Source: Humulus lupulus
Lineage: Eukaryota > Streptophyta > Magnoliopsida > Rosales > Cannabaceae
DNA length: 64,000 nucleotides
Direction: 5' to 3'
Assembly: GCF_963169125.1 (NCBI RefSeq)
Contig: NC_084798.1
Location: 173,195,980-173,259,979, forward strand
Under the pieces are notes generated by a model, which made no database searches, had not been told where the DNA came from, and saw nothing but the letters and a program-made list of their open reading frames with translations. The translations under genes were made by a program, and so were the position numbers. Position 1 is the stretch's first letter. Each line of letters begins with the position of its first letter. Shown here one piece after another: positions 1 through 11,976 of the stretch.

Positions 1-660
1 TCTGGTTTAAGTTCGTGACTTACTCATTAGTCACTTATTTGATTAGGGTTCAGAGCCCTAGAGATAGACTTATTAGTCATCTATTCAAAGTATGACTTAA
101 TATTCACTTATCTGATTGGGCTGCAAGCCCCAACATGATTATCAGAATCTTAATTGATCTTCACTTATCTGATTGGGGTTACAAGCTTAGTATGATGTCA
201 TAATCATCAATTGATATTTTATACATGTAGTAATGAGTTTTCTTGCTGAGCCTGGGCTCACGGGTGCTATGTTGTGCAGGTAAAGGGAAAGAAAAGCTCA
301 CCCACCCTTGAGTGGAGAGCTTAGGTGGCGATGTGTACATATGCGGCCGCTTGACAACCACGACCAAGGTTTTTTTTAGAGGAACTAAGGGTTAACCCTA
401 TTTTTGCCGCTTAGGTCGGCGGGTTGTAATGTTTACACTGTAATGACCATTTTGGATTGTAAATAACTTGAAAACACTTTTATGGGCCCATGTACAATTT
501 TATGTTTTAAATAAAATATATCCTTTCCTTTTGATCAAGATTTTTCACCTTACCCTATTAATAACACCTAGATGCACATTTATAACCAAATGACACGTTT
601 AGCGAGTTAAGCATGGTTTAAAGTTCACAGTAACGGTCTTGGAGTAACCAGGGCATTACA
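1..660 (+). mobile_element. Tekay-type Ty3/gypsy element 1: 3' part of the 5' LTR
   Basis: The end of a long terminal repeat whose start lies left of the window. It is recognised by its match to the end of the other Tekay LTRs here: the 'ttttcttgctgagcc' block near 237, the 'gtacatatgcggcc' block near 334, and the terminal CATTACA at 654-660. The antisense copy at 17012-17190 and the antisense LTR at 5603-8618 contain the same landmarks in reverse. The LTR runs directly into late pol sequence, so primer binding site, gag, protease, reverse transcriptase and most of RNase H have been deleted. Confidence 0.75.
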
Positions 661-2132
661 GAGTTTGTAGTGGCCTAGTTAGCCAACATCACTCTGCAGT
701 CTACTCTTTTGGGGAGAATAAGGGAAGGTCAGATAAGTGGTCCCCAATTGATGAAGCACAGAGGGGAAGTCCTAGCTGGAGTGGCTAAGGACTATACTAT
801 TTAAGAGATGGGTCTGCTAAGATACAAGGATCAGATTTGTGTTTCGATGGACACAGGTATCAGACAAAAGATTCTGGATGAATTCCATACTACACCTTAT
901 TTGCTGCCTCCAAACACCACGTAGATGTATCAGAATCTAAAATCTTTATATTGGTGGCCTGGGATGAAGAAAGATGTGATTGAATATGTGGCTAAGTGCC
1001 TAACGTGTCAACAAGTGAAGGTTAAACATGAGAGACCAGCAAGGCTATTACAGCCTTTGGGTATCCTAGAGTGGAAATGGGAGAACATTACCATGGACTT
1101 TGCGGTTGGGTTACCTAAGACAGTGAGTCAGCATGACTCGGTATGGGTGATCGTGGACCGATATACCAAGGCCGCTCACCTTTTTCCTGCGAGAACAAAC
1201 TATAAAGTGAATCAGTATGCTGAGTTGTATGTGAAAGAGATTGTACGTCTGCATGGGGCTTCGAAGTCTATTGTGTTAGATCGAGACCCCCCTTTTACTT
1301 CCAAGTTTTAGGGAAGTCTGCCGAAGGCTATGTGTACACAGTTGAAGTTTAGTATCGCCTATCATCCTCAGACAGATAGACAATCTGAGAGGACAATTCA
1401 GATATTAGAAGACATGCTGCGAGCATGTGTTCTGGACTTTGAAGGATCCTAGAGGAAGTATACTCCTCTGATTAAATTTTCCTAGAACAACAGCTATCAA
1501 TTAACTATTTGAGTGGCTCCATATACGATGTTGTATCGTAGGAAATATAGATCATTCATCCAATGGGATGAAATGGGTGAGAGGAAATATCTGGGTCCTG
1601 AAGCAGTTCAAAGGACCAATGAGGCTAATGTGAAGATTAGAGCTTGGGTGCTTGCTTTTTAGAGTAGACAGAAGAGCTACGCTGAACCTAAGCGTAGAAA
1701 TATAGAGTTCCAGGTTAGGCACTATGTCTTCCTCCGTGTTTCACCTTTGAGAGGAGTGAAGTGGTTTGGTAACAAGGAGAAGTTAAGCCGTAGGTTGTGA
1801 TACCTTTTGAGATCATGGAGAGGATTGGACATGTAGCCTATAGGTTGGCTTTACCCCCGTCGCTGTCAGGGGTTGATATTGTGTCCCATATTCCAGTGCT
1901 TTCGAAATATGTGTTAGATGCAACTCATGTGTTGAGTTATGAGCATCTGGAATTACAGACATATTTTTCCTATAAAGAGCGACCAGTTCAGATCCTGGAT
2001 ACAAAAGACAAAGACTTAAGAAACAAGACTATTCCTCTGGTTAAGATATTATGGAGGAACATCAAGGTCGAGGAGGCGACCTGGGAGTTAGAGTCACACA
2101 TGCGGGATCAATATCCCGATCTGTTCAGGTAA
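661..2132 (+). pseudogene. Tekay element 1: integrase and chromodomain remnant
   Basis: Remains of the C-terminal half of a chromovirus polyprotein, which would have inserted the cDNA into chromatin. Residues of the HHCC zinc finger (AKCLTCQQVK near 990-1017), the first catalytic Asp (ITMDFAVGLP near 1090) and the second (LDRDPPFTSKF near 1278-1308) are readable, as is the downstream [12 protein letters not shown] segment with the catalytic Glu near 1381-1415. A terminal chromodomain-like stretch ends at 2132 (LWRNIKVEEATWELESH). In-frame stops occur near 922, 1309, 1450 and 1660, and the GPY/F linker is broken, so it cannot be functional. It matches the better preserved copy at 32868-34149 throughout. 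Confidence 0.85.
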
Positions 2133-2168
2133 ATTTCGAGGAAAAAATTTCTATAAGGAAGGGATAGT

Positions 2169-5168
2169 TATAACGTCCCAAAATTCCTAATATGGCTTAG
2201 TGCCTTGATTAGGGTACCAGGAGGGCATTATTGGAACATTATATGACATTATATGATTTAATTGAATATCTATGTGAATATGTGAATTGCATGAGTTATA
2301 TTACAATATGTTTGGTTATGCATGTTTAAGTGTATTAAATGTGCGTAAAAGGCTCGCTTTTATTTAAAGGGGAAATTTTGTAATTTTGGCCTGCTGAGGG
2401 CATAATTGTGATTATTTTGTTATATGACTGAGACCATATTATTATGGGGATATATTTGAGATATTCGGCAGGAGGTGGTTCTTTTGAGCAAGGTAGCGAT
2501 AAAGTCACAACAGGGAATAATACCCGGCTTGGGGTGAGCCAACGGGTATTTTGGTAATTTGATGAGTTACTATTGGAGTATGAGTCATATTCTGCGAAAA
2601 ATAGTGGTATTTAGTGTTTGGTAGAATTAATTTGGAATTATAAGGGTTAAGTGGGATTAAATAGTGCCAAATGTTATTTTTTTTCCCCTAGGGGCTTCAA
2701 GGGAATGACTAAGTGGACAGGGGCATTTTGGTCTTTTTTAGACCATGTGTACTTAGTCAAGGGTTGAGTTGATAATACTCATAAAGCAGTAAACACTCGC
2801 TCTTCACTCTCACATTTCTCCCTTTCTCTCCCTTGTGTGTTTTCATTGAAGTTTTGAGGCAAACTTGTGAATTCAAGCTTGGAGGCAAAGCTTGGAGGGG
2901 ATTGAAGTTGTTTTGGGAGAGTCTAGAAGCTGTCAAGCTTGGGAGAAACCAGTAGGGATTTGAGTTTCTCATAGGTAAATTTTGGTATTGAGTTTTAAGT
3001 TCTTGGGTTTTGGAATGTTTAGAAGTTTTTCTGAATTTTGAGTATTAATAGAGCTTTCGTAAGTTTTTAAAATTTGTTGTGGTATTTTTGAGCTACTGAG
3101 AACATTCATGTGGTCGAAATGGGTTAAAATTGTGACTTGGGACGGTTTTGGGAGGATTTGCGATTTCTAAAATTGCTGGAATTCTGGGTTCGTAGGGTCG
3201 CACCACAGTTCTGTTCTTGGGCACCACGGCCCGCATGAACTCATTCGAGGAAGGGGTGCCTCAAACTGCCTTAGTGCCGCGGTGCAAGTGCATGGGATTT
3301 TGGGTGTGGGCTCTCTGCCTATCAGGTGCCATGACTCTTTTGTGGGGTGACGCGGCTTAAATGGAAAAAAGTTAGAAAAATAGATTTGGGTTATGGTAAC
3401 CCAAACCTTAGGGCTTGGGAATGGTTCTACGACCCGGTTTAGTAGAATCCAAGGTCCCAAAGGCTAGGACTTGGTCCGAAAGCCTTTATTGGTCGTTTCA
3501 TGATCGTTATTCCTTTATATGGCTGTGACTAAGGTATACCGTTAGGCTTGGAAGGAAAGGATCGCACTTAGGGTTGCCATACGCTATTCACTCAGGACTT
3601 GAGGTAAGAAAAACTGCACGTGGTCTGAGATTAGGGCTCGATCCCCGGTTACTGAACATGGTTATAACCATGTTCGATATGTTTGATTAAACATGATTGA
3701 GTGTGCTGTGTATATCTGTATTGAATAATGAATGCTTATTTTTTTTATATCTGGTCAATAAGCTCGACTTATAAGCCATGGACGACATTAGCATGCGGAA
3801 TGCAGACTGTAATGTCTGGGACAATATAGTAGCTCGACTTATAATCTGTGGATGACATTAGGACATGGAATGCAGACTGTAATGGATGGGCCAATATAGA
3901 AGCTTGGCTTATAAGCTGTAGACAACATTAGCGTGCAGAACGCAGGTCGTAATGGCTGGGCTAATATAGAAGCTCAACTTATAAGTCGTGGACGACATTA
4001 GCACGCGGAATGCAGGTCATTGTGGCTGGGCCAATATAGAAGCTCAACTTATAAGCTGTGGTCGGCAACAACGTGCAAAATGCAGGCCGTTATTACTTGG
4101 CCAACCTGGAAGCATGATATATGCTTGTGCGAGTCTATAGCTGCTTGGAACATAGAGCGTGGTTCATGCTTTACCGACTCTACAGTTGTTTCCAAAGTGA
4201 ACAGTACGATGGATACCCATGTGGCTCTATGACCTCTTGAATGGATTGAATGTATGCCTTAGTATTGGTTATAACTGCTAAGCTTGCTAATTACGATATG
4301 TAGTCCATTGAATAACATTTTATGAGCATGCTTATGTTTTCTTACTGAGCCTTGGCTCACGGGTGCTACGTGGTGTAGTAAGGGCAAAGAGAAGCTGGAT
4401 TAGCCATGAGTTGGAGAGCTTCAGGGGAACAGTGTAGATATGCGGCCTGCTTGACTGCCACAAACGAGATTGCTTGCTGGAACTAGGGTTGAACCCTAAT
4501 TTTGTCGCTTTGGCCGGCCTTTGATATTTATTTTGGTTCTGTAACAATGAATTGGTTACTGTTTGACCAAAATTTTTAATACATAATCCTTGAGTTAGTT
4601 TTAATTACACATTTTAAGTCCAAATGACTCGTTTGGCGAGTTAAGCACTGTTTTAAACAAACAGTGTAATGGTCCTGGATTAGTAGGACATTTCATTAGA
4701 TGTCTGTGAAGCATGTATTTATTTGAATATTTGGGACTATTGTTATGTCTTATGAAGTTTTCTTGCTGGGTCTTGACTCATGGGTGCTCTATGGTGCAGG
4801 TAAGGGCAAAGAGAAGTTTGACCAGCCTTGAGTTAGAGAGCTTCAGGGGCGATGTGTACATATGCGGCCTGCTCGACCACCACGATCGAGACTTCTTTTG
4901 TGAATCAAGAGTTATGGGTTGTTTTTCTGCTTAGGGAGGCCACTTTGTACTTTGTTTATTATTGTATCTGTTCATAAAATATTTTCTGGGATCCCATGTA
5001 TATACTGAACTCTTCCAATGAAAAGTAATATTCTTTTGGCCTAATTTTTTAATACGTAAACCTTTAATAAACTTTAATTACACGTTTAAAAACAAATCAC
5101 TCGACTATTGAGTTAGACACTGTTTTTAAAAACATAGTGTAACGGTCTCTGATTAGTAGTGCATTACA
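2169..5168 (+). mobile_element. Tekay element 1: 3' LTR
   Basis: The LTR begins just after a polypurine-type tract (ggaagggatag at 2157-2167) with TATAACGTCCC, a one-base change from the family start TGTAACG, and ends in GCATTACA at 5161-5168. At about 3.0 kb it is very long, partly because of a 70-bp minisatellite (3761-4110) and partly because the last 400 bp or so occur twice (about 4330-4692 and 4750-5168). Where the original LTR ended is therefore uncertain: it may have been at about 4690, with the second tail added by recombination. Confidence 0.7.
3761..4110 (+). repeat. 70-bp minisatellite inside the Tekay LTR, five units
   Basis: Five head-to-tail units start at exactly 3761, 3831, 3901, 3971 and 4041. 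Each opens with AGCT(C/T)(G/A)(A/G)CTTATAA and contains a GACATTAGC-like core and an (A/C)AATATAG end. The period is exactly 70 although the units differ at many positions, so the array is old but has kept its length. Confidence 0.9.
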
Positions 5169-5602
5169 AATGTCACTCTTTTAGTTTTCCTTAATTTTTT
5201 TTCCCAATTTTAGCTACAAATTACTCTTAATTTCTAAATCACCAAAGTGTTCTCTAATTTTAATTTAATGTATAAATATATATATATATAATTAACCTAC
5301 AAATTGTGTTTTCGAGTTTTTTTTTGCATTATATATATAGAAAAATTCTTATACCCAACTATTGCTTTAGTCCCCACAGGTAGAGCTATCTTTCAACCTA
5401 TAGAAGCTGACCATATAAGGGGTTGTTGAAATAGTTAGGTTGATGTTTAGTCCATTGGATTATTTCTTTAACATGTGCAGCCAGCCACATATAGATTTTG
5501 ACCATCTACCTTATATCGTTAGAGCATAGTAAATACTTTTACCATTTTCCATCAATTATTTAACTTGATTGGGTATTTTTAAAGGTGGAGCACGAGTAAT
5601 GA
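5169..5602. other. AT-rich spacer without recognisable gene
   Basis: This sequence lies between two oppositely oriented Tekay LTRs. It contains a short (TA)n tract near 5276-5290 and runs of T. I see no coding potential and cannot assign it to a family. Confidence 0.5.
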
Positions 5603-6236
5603 TGTAACGTCCTACTAATTCAGGATCATTACACTGTGTAATTAAAATGGCGCTTAACTTCATAACAAGTCATTTGGACTTGAAACGTGTAATTAAAACT
5701 AACACCAGATTTAGGTACCAAATTTTTTTGTTAAACAGTAACTGTTTCATTAAAAAGGGTTTAAGTCTGATACATGGGATCCCAAAATGAGTTTATAACT
5801 GTTATAAACTCAAAGTGAATACAAAAGGCTGACCTAAGCGGCAAAATCAGGGTCTCACCCTAGTTCCAACAGATACCCTCGGCTGTGGCGGTCGAGGAGG
5901 CCGCATATGTACACTACGCCCTTGAATCTCTCCAACTCATAGATAATCCAATTTTTCATTTCTTTTATCTGCACCATATAGCACCCATGAGCCGAGGCTT
6001 AGCAAGAAAACATAAACACATGCTCATAAGCAGTTAATAAACAAATTTCATAATCATGATTAACATGACTAGTAGTAATAACTATACTCTTTCATGCATT
6101 TAATCCATTTAAGCAGTTATGAAGACACACTGGTGCCCATAGCACTATTTCTTTTGGAAATGGCTATTGAGTCGGTCAAGCGTGCACCACGCTCCATGTT
6201 CCGAGTGGCTATAGAGTCGTGCAGGCGCATATCATG

Positions 6237-6656
6237 CTTCTATATTGGATCCGCCATTATGGCCTGCCTTTCCCATGCTAATGTCGTCCACAACTTATAA
6301 GTCAAGCTTCTATGTTGGCACTTCCATCTCGCCATGCATTCTGCACGCTAATGTCGTCCACGGCTTAGAAGCCGAGCTTCTATATTGGCCTTGCCAATTT
6401 TGCCTGCGTTCTGCACACTAATGCCACCCTGAACTTATAAGCCGAGCTTCTATATTGGCCCTACCATTTTTGCTTGCATTCCGCATGTTGAAGCCACCCT
6501 CAACTTATAAGCCGAGCTTCTATACTGGCCCTACCATTTCGGCCTGCGTTCCATATGCAAATGCTACCCTCAACTTATAAGCATAGCTTCTATATTGGCT
6601 TTGCCATTTTCGCATGCATTCCGCACGCTAATGCCACCATCGACTTATAAGCGACT
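6237..6656 (-). repeat. 70-bp minisatellite in the antisense Tekay LTR, six units
   Basis: Units begin at 6237, 6307, 6377, 6447, 6517 and 6587, an exact 70-bp period, each opening CTTCTAT(A/G)(T/C)TGG. This is the same minisatellite, reversed, as at 3761-4110, with one more unit. Confidence 0.9.
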
Positions 6657-6842
6657 ATCGAGTTGCACCAAGGGATCATTCCCTTATTCCCATCTAACCA
6701 GCCTTAGAGCTAGCCCGACGCATCTTTTGTTTTATTTTCCAGGCAGCAATAGGGTCGTTCAAGAGTATATCACACTTCTGAGTTAGCTTAACTACATCGG
6801 TTTGCATTCAGCACGCTATTGCCGCCCTCGACTGATAAGCAG

Positions 6843-7135
6843 AGCTTTTCAATCATGGATAAACCCTCGACTTATAAGTCGAGCTTTTCAATAAGATATA
6901 ATAGATAAACTATCAACTTATAAGAAGAGGTTTTCAATCAGATATAACTAATAACCCTCAACTTATAAGTCGAGATTTTCAATTAGATACATCAGATAAA
7001 CTCTTGACTTATGAGACGAGCTTTTCAATTAGATATAACAGATAATCCACGACTTATATGTCGAGCTTTTCAATTAGATATAAAAGATAACCCTAGACTT
7101 ATAAGTCGATCTTTTCATTCAGATATAACAGATAA
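6843..7135 (-). repeat. Second minisatellite, about 45-46 bp, seven units
   Basis: Repeats of AGCTTTTCAAT(T/C)AGATATAA followed by a GACTTATAAGTCG near-palindrome. Unit starts lie near 6843, 6882, 6928, 6973, 7019, 7064 and 7109. The array is absent from the sense LTR at 2169-5168, so it expanded in only one copy or lineage. It shares the CTTATAA core with the neighbouring 70-bp repeat and may derive from part of it. Confidence 0.8.
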
Positions 7136-8640
7136 TTATTCATTACTTAACACAGGTATGCATAGCGCAATCAACATGTTTAGTAAAACATTCTAAACAT
7201 GGTTATAATCATGTTCGACAGCTGGGCTCAAGCCCTAACCATAGTCCAGGTGCAGTTTTCTTACCTCAAGTCCTAAGCACGTAAATATAATGACCATGAG
7301 TGCGATCCTTTCCTCCCAAGCCTATCAGTAAACCCTACTCATAACCATAACAAAGAATAACTATCAAGAAACAAACTAATAAAGGCTTTCTGACCAAGTC
7401 CTAGCCTCTGAGACCCTAAATTCTATTAAACTCAGTAGTAGAACCATTCACGAGTCTTTAGGTTTGGGTTTGCACGACCCAAAACACACTTTCCTCATTT
7501 TTCCCATTTTGAGCCGCGATGCCCCCAACTAAGGGTCGTGGGGTTCAGCTAGGCAGAGAGCACCCAAAAATCCCTATACCTGCATCGCGGCGCTGCCCCC
7601 AAAGTGCCATGATGCTAAGGCAGTTCGAGGTAGGGGTGTTCATCCGCGTCGCCCCAAGAATAGCGATGCAACTCGACCTTGTGAACTTAAAAACCAGGGA
7701 TTCTAAATATCACAACTGACCCCAAATCCATTCCAAAACACAGTTTTGACCATAATAATGGTCCCAACAAACTCATAAACACAATAAACACACCCTAAAA
7801 CTCAATTGAAACTCAATATCCAAGTAATTCTTTAGAAACTTTCAAAACAAAGACCAAAGCTTAAAAAAAAAACAAGTTACCTCTGCCAAGGACGATTCCC
7901 AGCTGTTCAATAAGCTTAACAACCTCAAAGTTCTCCCAAAGCAATTAAATTCCCACCAAAGATTGTTTCTAAACCTTAGAATTCAAGAACTCTCATAAAA
8001 AACTTAAAACTTAGAGAGAGATAGAGAACGTGCGAGAGGAGAGAGAGAGGAAATGATACTTTTGTTTTTCTTAGTTGATAAACTCAGCCTCTAGCCTATA
8101 AATTCAAATGGTCCAAAAGAAAAAAATGTCCCCACTTACTTACTTTCCTGTCAATGCCCACTAAGGCAAAATCATCATTTTATATTCCCGTCTCACCTTA
8201 CACTTATACTTCGTAATTAATTCGCCAATCCCGAAATATCACAATTTTTCCCAAACTATGACTCATACTACAATGAGTCCCGATAGCTCACCGAATTACA
8301 AATATACTCCTTGGCTTGCCTCGAGCTGGGTATAAATTCTCGTTGTGACTAAACCACTATCTTGCTCAAAAGGACCAACTCCTGCCGAATATCTCAAATA
8401 TATCAACATAATCACGTGGTCTTGATAATATAGTACAATATAATCATAATTATGCTCTCAATGGGCCAAAATTACAAATATGATCATTTAAATAAAAATG
8501 AGTATTTTTACGCACATTTAATACACTTAAAAATGCATAACCAGCCATATCATAATATAACTCATGAAATTCATAAAATCACATAAATATCCAATTAAAT
8601 AACATAATAAGGTCATTGTGATAGAGAAAATCTGTCTTTT

Positions 8641-8724
8641 TGCTAACTTTATGACTAGTGATATCTTTAAGGCCAATCAATAAGGTCCACAATGATGTCT
8701 ATAATCACTAGTCATAAAGTTTGC
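8641..8724. repeat. Short inverted repeat, 22-bp arms, 40-nt loop
   Basis: The arm at 8641-8662 is the reverse complement of 8703-8724 with one mismatch. It lies 23 bp from the broken end of the antisense Tekay LTR. A transcript would fold into a hairpin. It could be a small foldback or MITE relic; I see no target duplication. Confidence 0.7.
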
Positions 8725-11212
8725 AAACTTTATGTGCATTCTAATATGAAAACAAATAATCTAAACCTAAAGTCTAAATTAAAAATAAACTAAATTCTAA
8801 ATTCAAAACAAGCAAAAAATTAATCTCTTTGATTCTTGAATTCAAAACTAAATTTGAACACCAATACTCATATTCAAAATTTTCTTCCATAAAAATCTAA
8901 TAAAAAACCTATGATTTTTTCTCTAACAAAATACAAACAATGTTCATAAAAATTTAATATCCATATCAACGTTCATATAAAGCCCGGAGCCCAGATCTCT
9001 AATTTGAAATCAAACATACACATTAAAAATCTAAAACTAACAAAAAAAACCCAAATTTTCTTTTTCTTTTCTCAAGCTCAATTCAGAAAAATCAACTGAG
9101 AGAGGGAGAAGACATCACCGATGAGTTGTTTTAGCTCCACCATGGGTGTTCTCACATCTGTACTCTTCCTTAAAAAAAAAATAGATCCTCTTCGAATTTC
9201 TTAAGCTCTGCTAGAAACAACGACTCATGCTAGAATTTTGGTTAATAGGGCAAAGGAAGTGACGGGGAAGCCCTGGACTAACCGTCCACACCAATCATGA
9301 GCCATCTTGTCAAGCTCTGCCTCCATTGAAGGTAGATTTGCCAGCCTCGCCGTCGACACCAGCCGTAAGCCCAGCCTTCATATCTTCCGTCGCCTGCGTT
9401 CTCCTCCTAGTCTGTGAGGAAGAAGAAGAAGAAGAAGAAGAAGAAGAAGAAGAAGAAGAAGAAGAAATGGGCTAGGTTATGGTGTTGTTCTTGAATTGAT
9501 TTAGTTCTTTCTTTTTTATTTAATTTTAAAAGTTAAAATATTTTTTTATTAATTTAATTAAATTTAACACAATGAAAACTTGACATTGTGTACTATTGCC
9601 GCCTTTTCTCCATTCATTTTATATACATGTATTAATATGTTACTATCTAACACAAATTATTGTTTTCTCTTAAATTTAACGTTATTATTTAAAAAAGACC
9701 GTTAAATTTAAAATCGTTTTACATATGTAAATGTTTTTTAAAATTACATATAGTATTGATTTTTGCATTTTATTTACAGTTTTATTATTACTTTTTTTAA
9801 TTACAAATATAACATTTTTATACCGTTTTTAAACTTAATATAACTTATCCATTCTCTATCTCTTCTTCTATTCTATCCTCACTGTCTCCAACCATCGGAG
9901 CATCCATTTTGTACACACGTCAGACCACTAGGAAGAGCGGCCACCGACGATGCTTCGACTGAAGTTTTGCCAACATCGGTTGCTGGAAGCCACCGCAACC
10001 GCCAGTCAAAGAGAGCATCATTGACATTTTGACTGCATTTTTCAGGCAACTCCGACCACCCCACTGGAACGAGCTCTTCAAGAGGAATACAACCTAGCCA
10101 TTTATTCTGGCTGTATGTCGACTTTTTTTTCCAGAGAGTTTGTGGGTATTCTGTGACTTTAGAAGCTTTTTCTGGTCACATCGTTGGTTGTTTTGGCTTA
10201 AGAGTGGTGCCATCGTGACCTATTCTTGAAGATTGTCATTTTGGTATATGAAAAGTATGACTTTCTTGACGTCGCCAGAGAAGATGATGGGAATGTGGTA
10301 GTTTTTGTGTTGTGTTTGAAAAGTAACGTTTAAGTTTCTTTTCAGCTTTGTTTATAAAAAAAAATGAAAGGTTTCTTAATAATTGGAATAAGTAATTTAT
10401 GTGTTGTATTTAAAAAGTAACTATGTAGCTTCTTTTTAATTTGTTCAAACAAAACTTAATAATAAAAGACCGAAATGTGTATTTATTATTATAACTCAAA
10501 AGTAACTCTTAAGTTTCTTTTATGTTTGATTAATAAAAAATTACTATTACTCCCATGTAAATTACATTAGTGACTAAAATGTGAATTAAAACTCTTCATT
10601 AAAAAAGTTACTATATATTATACTGAAAGTAACTTTTAATAATATGCTATATAGTAATTTGTTGTACTTTATTGTAACTTATTAGTTTCTAAAAAATTAC
10701 TAATTGACAACGTAAATATATCTTAAATAATAAGAAAACATAATATAACTTAAAAATGACTAATCGGTTTCTTAAGATAATAAATTCTCACCAAATACGT
10801 TTTGGAGGTAACCAAAGTGTATATAAAATAATATTCTCTAAAAATAAAAATTTCATAAAAAAAGTAATTAATTGGTTTCTTATTAACATTTTAAGTAACC
10901 AAAAGATTACTTTTTAAAACCAAGAAAAATGGGAGAAATGAGATTTCGGGAAAGTTTCAAATTCAGGTATATTACTTTTAGAATCTAGTATTTTTTAATG
11001 ATGTGGCAAGACATTTTTGTAAATAAAATTTTGTAGGTAATTTTTATAATTATTTTATATTATTATATGCATATAATTGTAAAGATCCCTTTTAAAAAAG
11101 TATAATTCGATTTTTTTATGAGTAATGTTTCACTATTTTTTTCTTTGTTTATATATTGATAATTTTTAAATGAATTTTTCTTTTTATAGAGGTTGAATTA
11201 GATTTTTATTAT
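8725..11212. other. AT-rich unannotated stretch with degenerate repeats
   Basis: No convincing gene. It contains a (GAA)n microsatellite at about 9418-9466, GC-richer islands near 9250-9420 and 9880-10100 whose small open frames resemble nothing I know, and a degenerate repeat zone at about 10310-10930 in which an 'AAAAGTAAC..TTAAGTTTCTTTT' motif recurs. It is probably an old transposon relic. Confidence 0.4.
9418..9466 (+). repeat. (GAA)n microsatellite
   Basis: About sixteen consecutive GAA units without interruption. Confidence 0.95.
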
Positions 11213-11217
11213 TCTAT

Positions 11218-11971
11218 TGTATGCTCTAATTTTCCAACGGGCTATTAGCGAGCTGAGATATGACCTAATTATATCAGCCACATGGATCCCCCATGATCGG
11301 AGCTACTGTTGTCAGGTTCTGCCTCGTTAGCTCGGGGTATCCAAAGGTTCGCCAAGATTACTTAAGGACTGAGTGAGGACTGTGAAGGCCGCAGGTCGAG
11401 GAGGCATCCAGCTCATGGTACGAGCTGGAGTGGGAAGCTATGACCTTTTATAAAGTCAACCATGCAAGGTAAACGTGCATATATCAAACATCACGTGTCT
11501 GATATATCCCTGGCTTCTCGGACACGTAGCATGAACGTGCGTATTCAGGCACCCTCGACTGGGTTGGGTCGTGCGGCCCATTATCCTCCTTACCTATTGA
11601 TTAGACCACACTTCATTTGTCAGGTTTTAGGAATTAATCATGAATGTCTCAGAAGTGACATGATGGGTAAGAGGGTCACGGGATGACCCCCCTTTACCAA
11701 CTCTCAGGTGCCCTCTCATATAAATATGGAGACCCTAGGAGTTGGAAAGTGTTGGATTCTATTGTGTAAGGAAATACCCTGTAAAGAATACTAGACATAT
11801 AGCAATAATATTGGCTGGTGGAGTAGAATGATTTTAATCTTTGACCCACCTAAAAACACAGTTGTGTCATCAGTCCATTAAAAGATCGTTTATCTATTTC
11901 GGTTCATTATTAAGCACTAATCTCTTTCTCTTATTTTCTTAATTACCTATTGGCGAAGAACTGCGTCAACA
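11218..11971 (+). mobile_element. Solo LTR with 5-bp target site duplication
   Basis: A 754-bp segment begins TGTATGC and ends GCGTCAACA. It is flanked on both sides by TCTAT (11213-11217 and 11972-11976). It has a TATA-like CATATAAATATGG near 11718 and a 3' end resembling the R-U5 region of plant gypsy LTRs. No primer site, polypurine tract or coding sequence adjoins, so this is a solo LTR left by recombination between two LTRs. The family is not identified; the GTCAACA end resembles Tat-type LTRs. Confidence 0.75.
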
Positions 11972-11976
11972 TCTAT

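Larger units (their letters stand above)
5603..8618 (-). mobile_element. Antisense Tekay-type LTR, truncated at its 5' end
   Basis: On the plus strand it starts TGTAACGTCCTACTAATTC, the reverse complement of the family LTR end. The whole length follows the 2169-5168 LTR in reverse: the 'gcaccatatagcacccatgag' region near 5970, the minisatellite, the GC-richer stretch near 7510-7690, and the start region near 8560-8618. About the first 75 bp of the LTR are missing beyond 8618, and no internal sequence is attached. It is either a truncated solo LTR or the remains of an element cut by later rearrangement. Confidence 0.75.

Noticed and set aside
6237..7135. CRISPR-like array
   Set aside because: The units are contiguous tandem repeats without unique spacers, in plant DNA and inside an LTR: minisatellites.
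9879..10064. Small open frame in a GC-richer island
   Set aside because: 61 codons, no similarity I recognise, no neighbouring exons; not supported as a gene.
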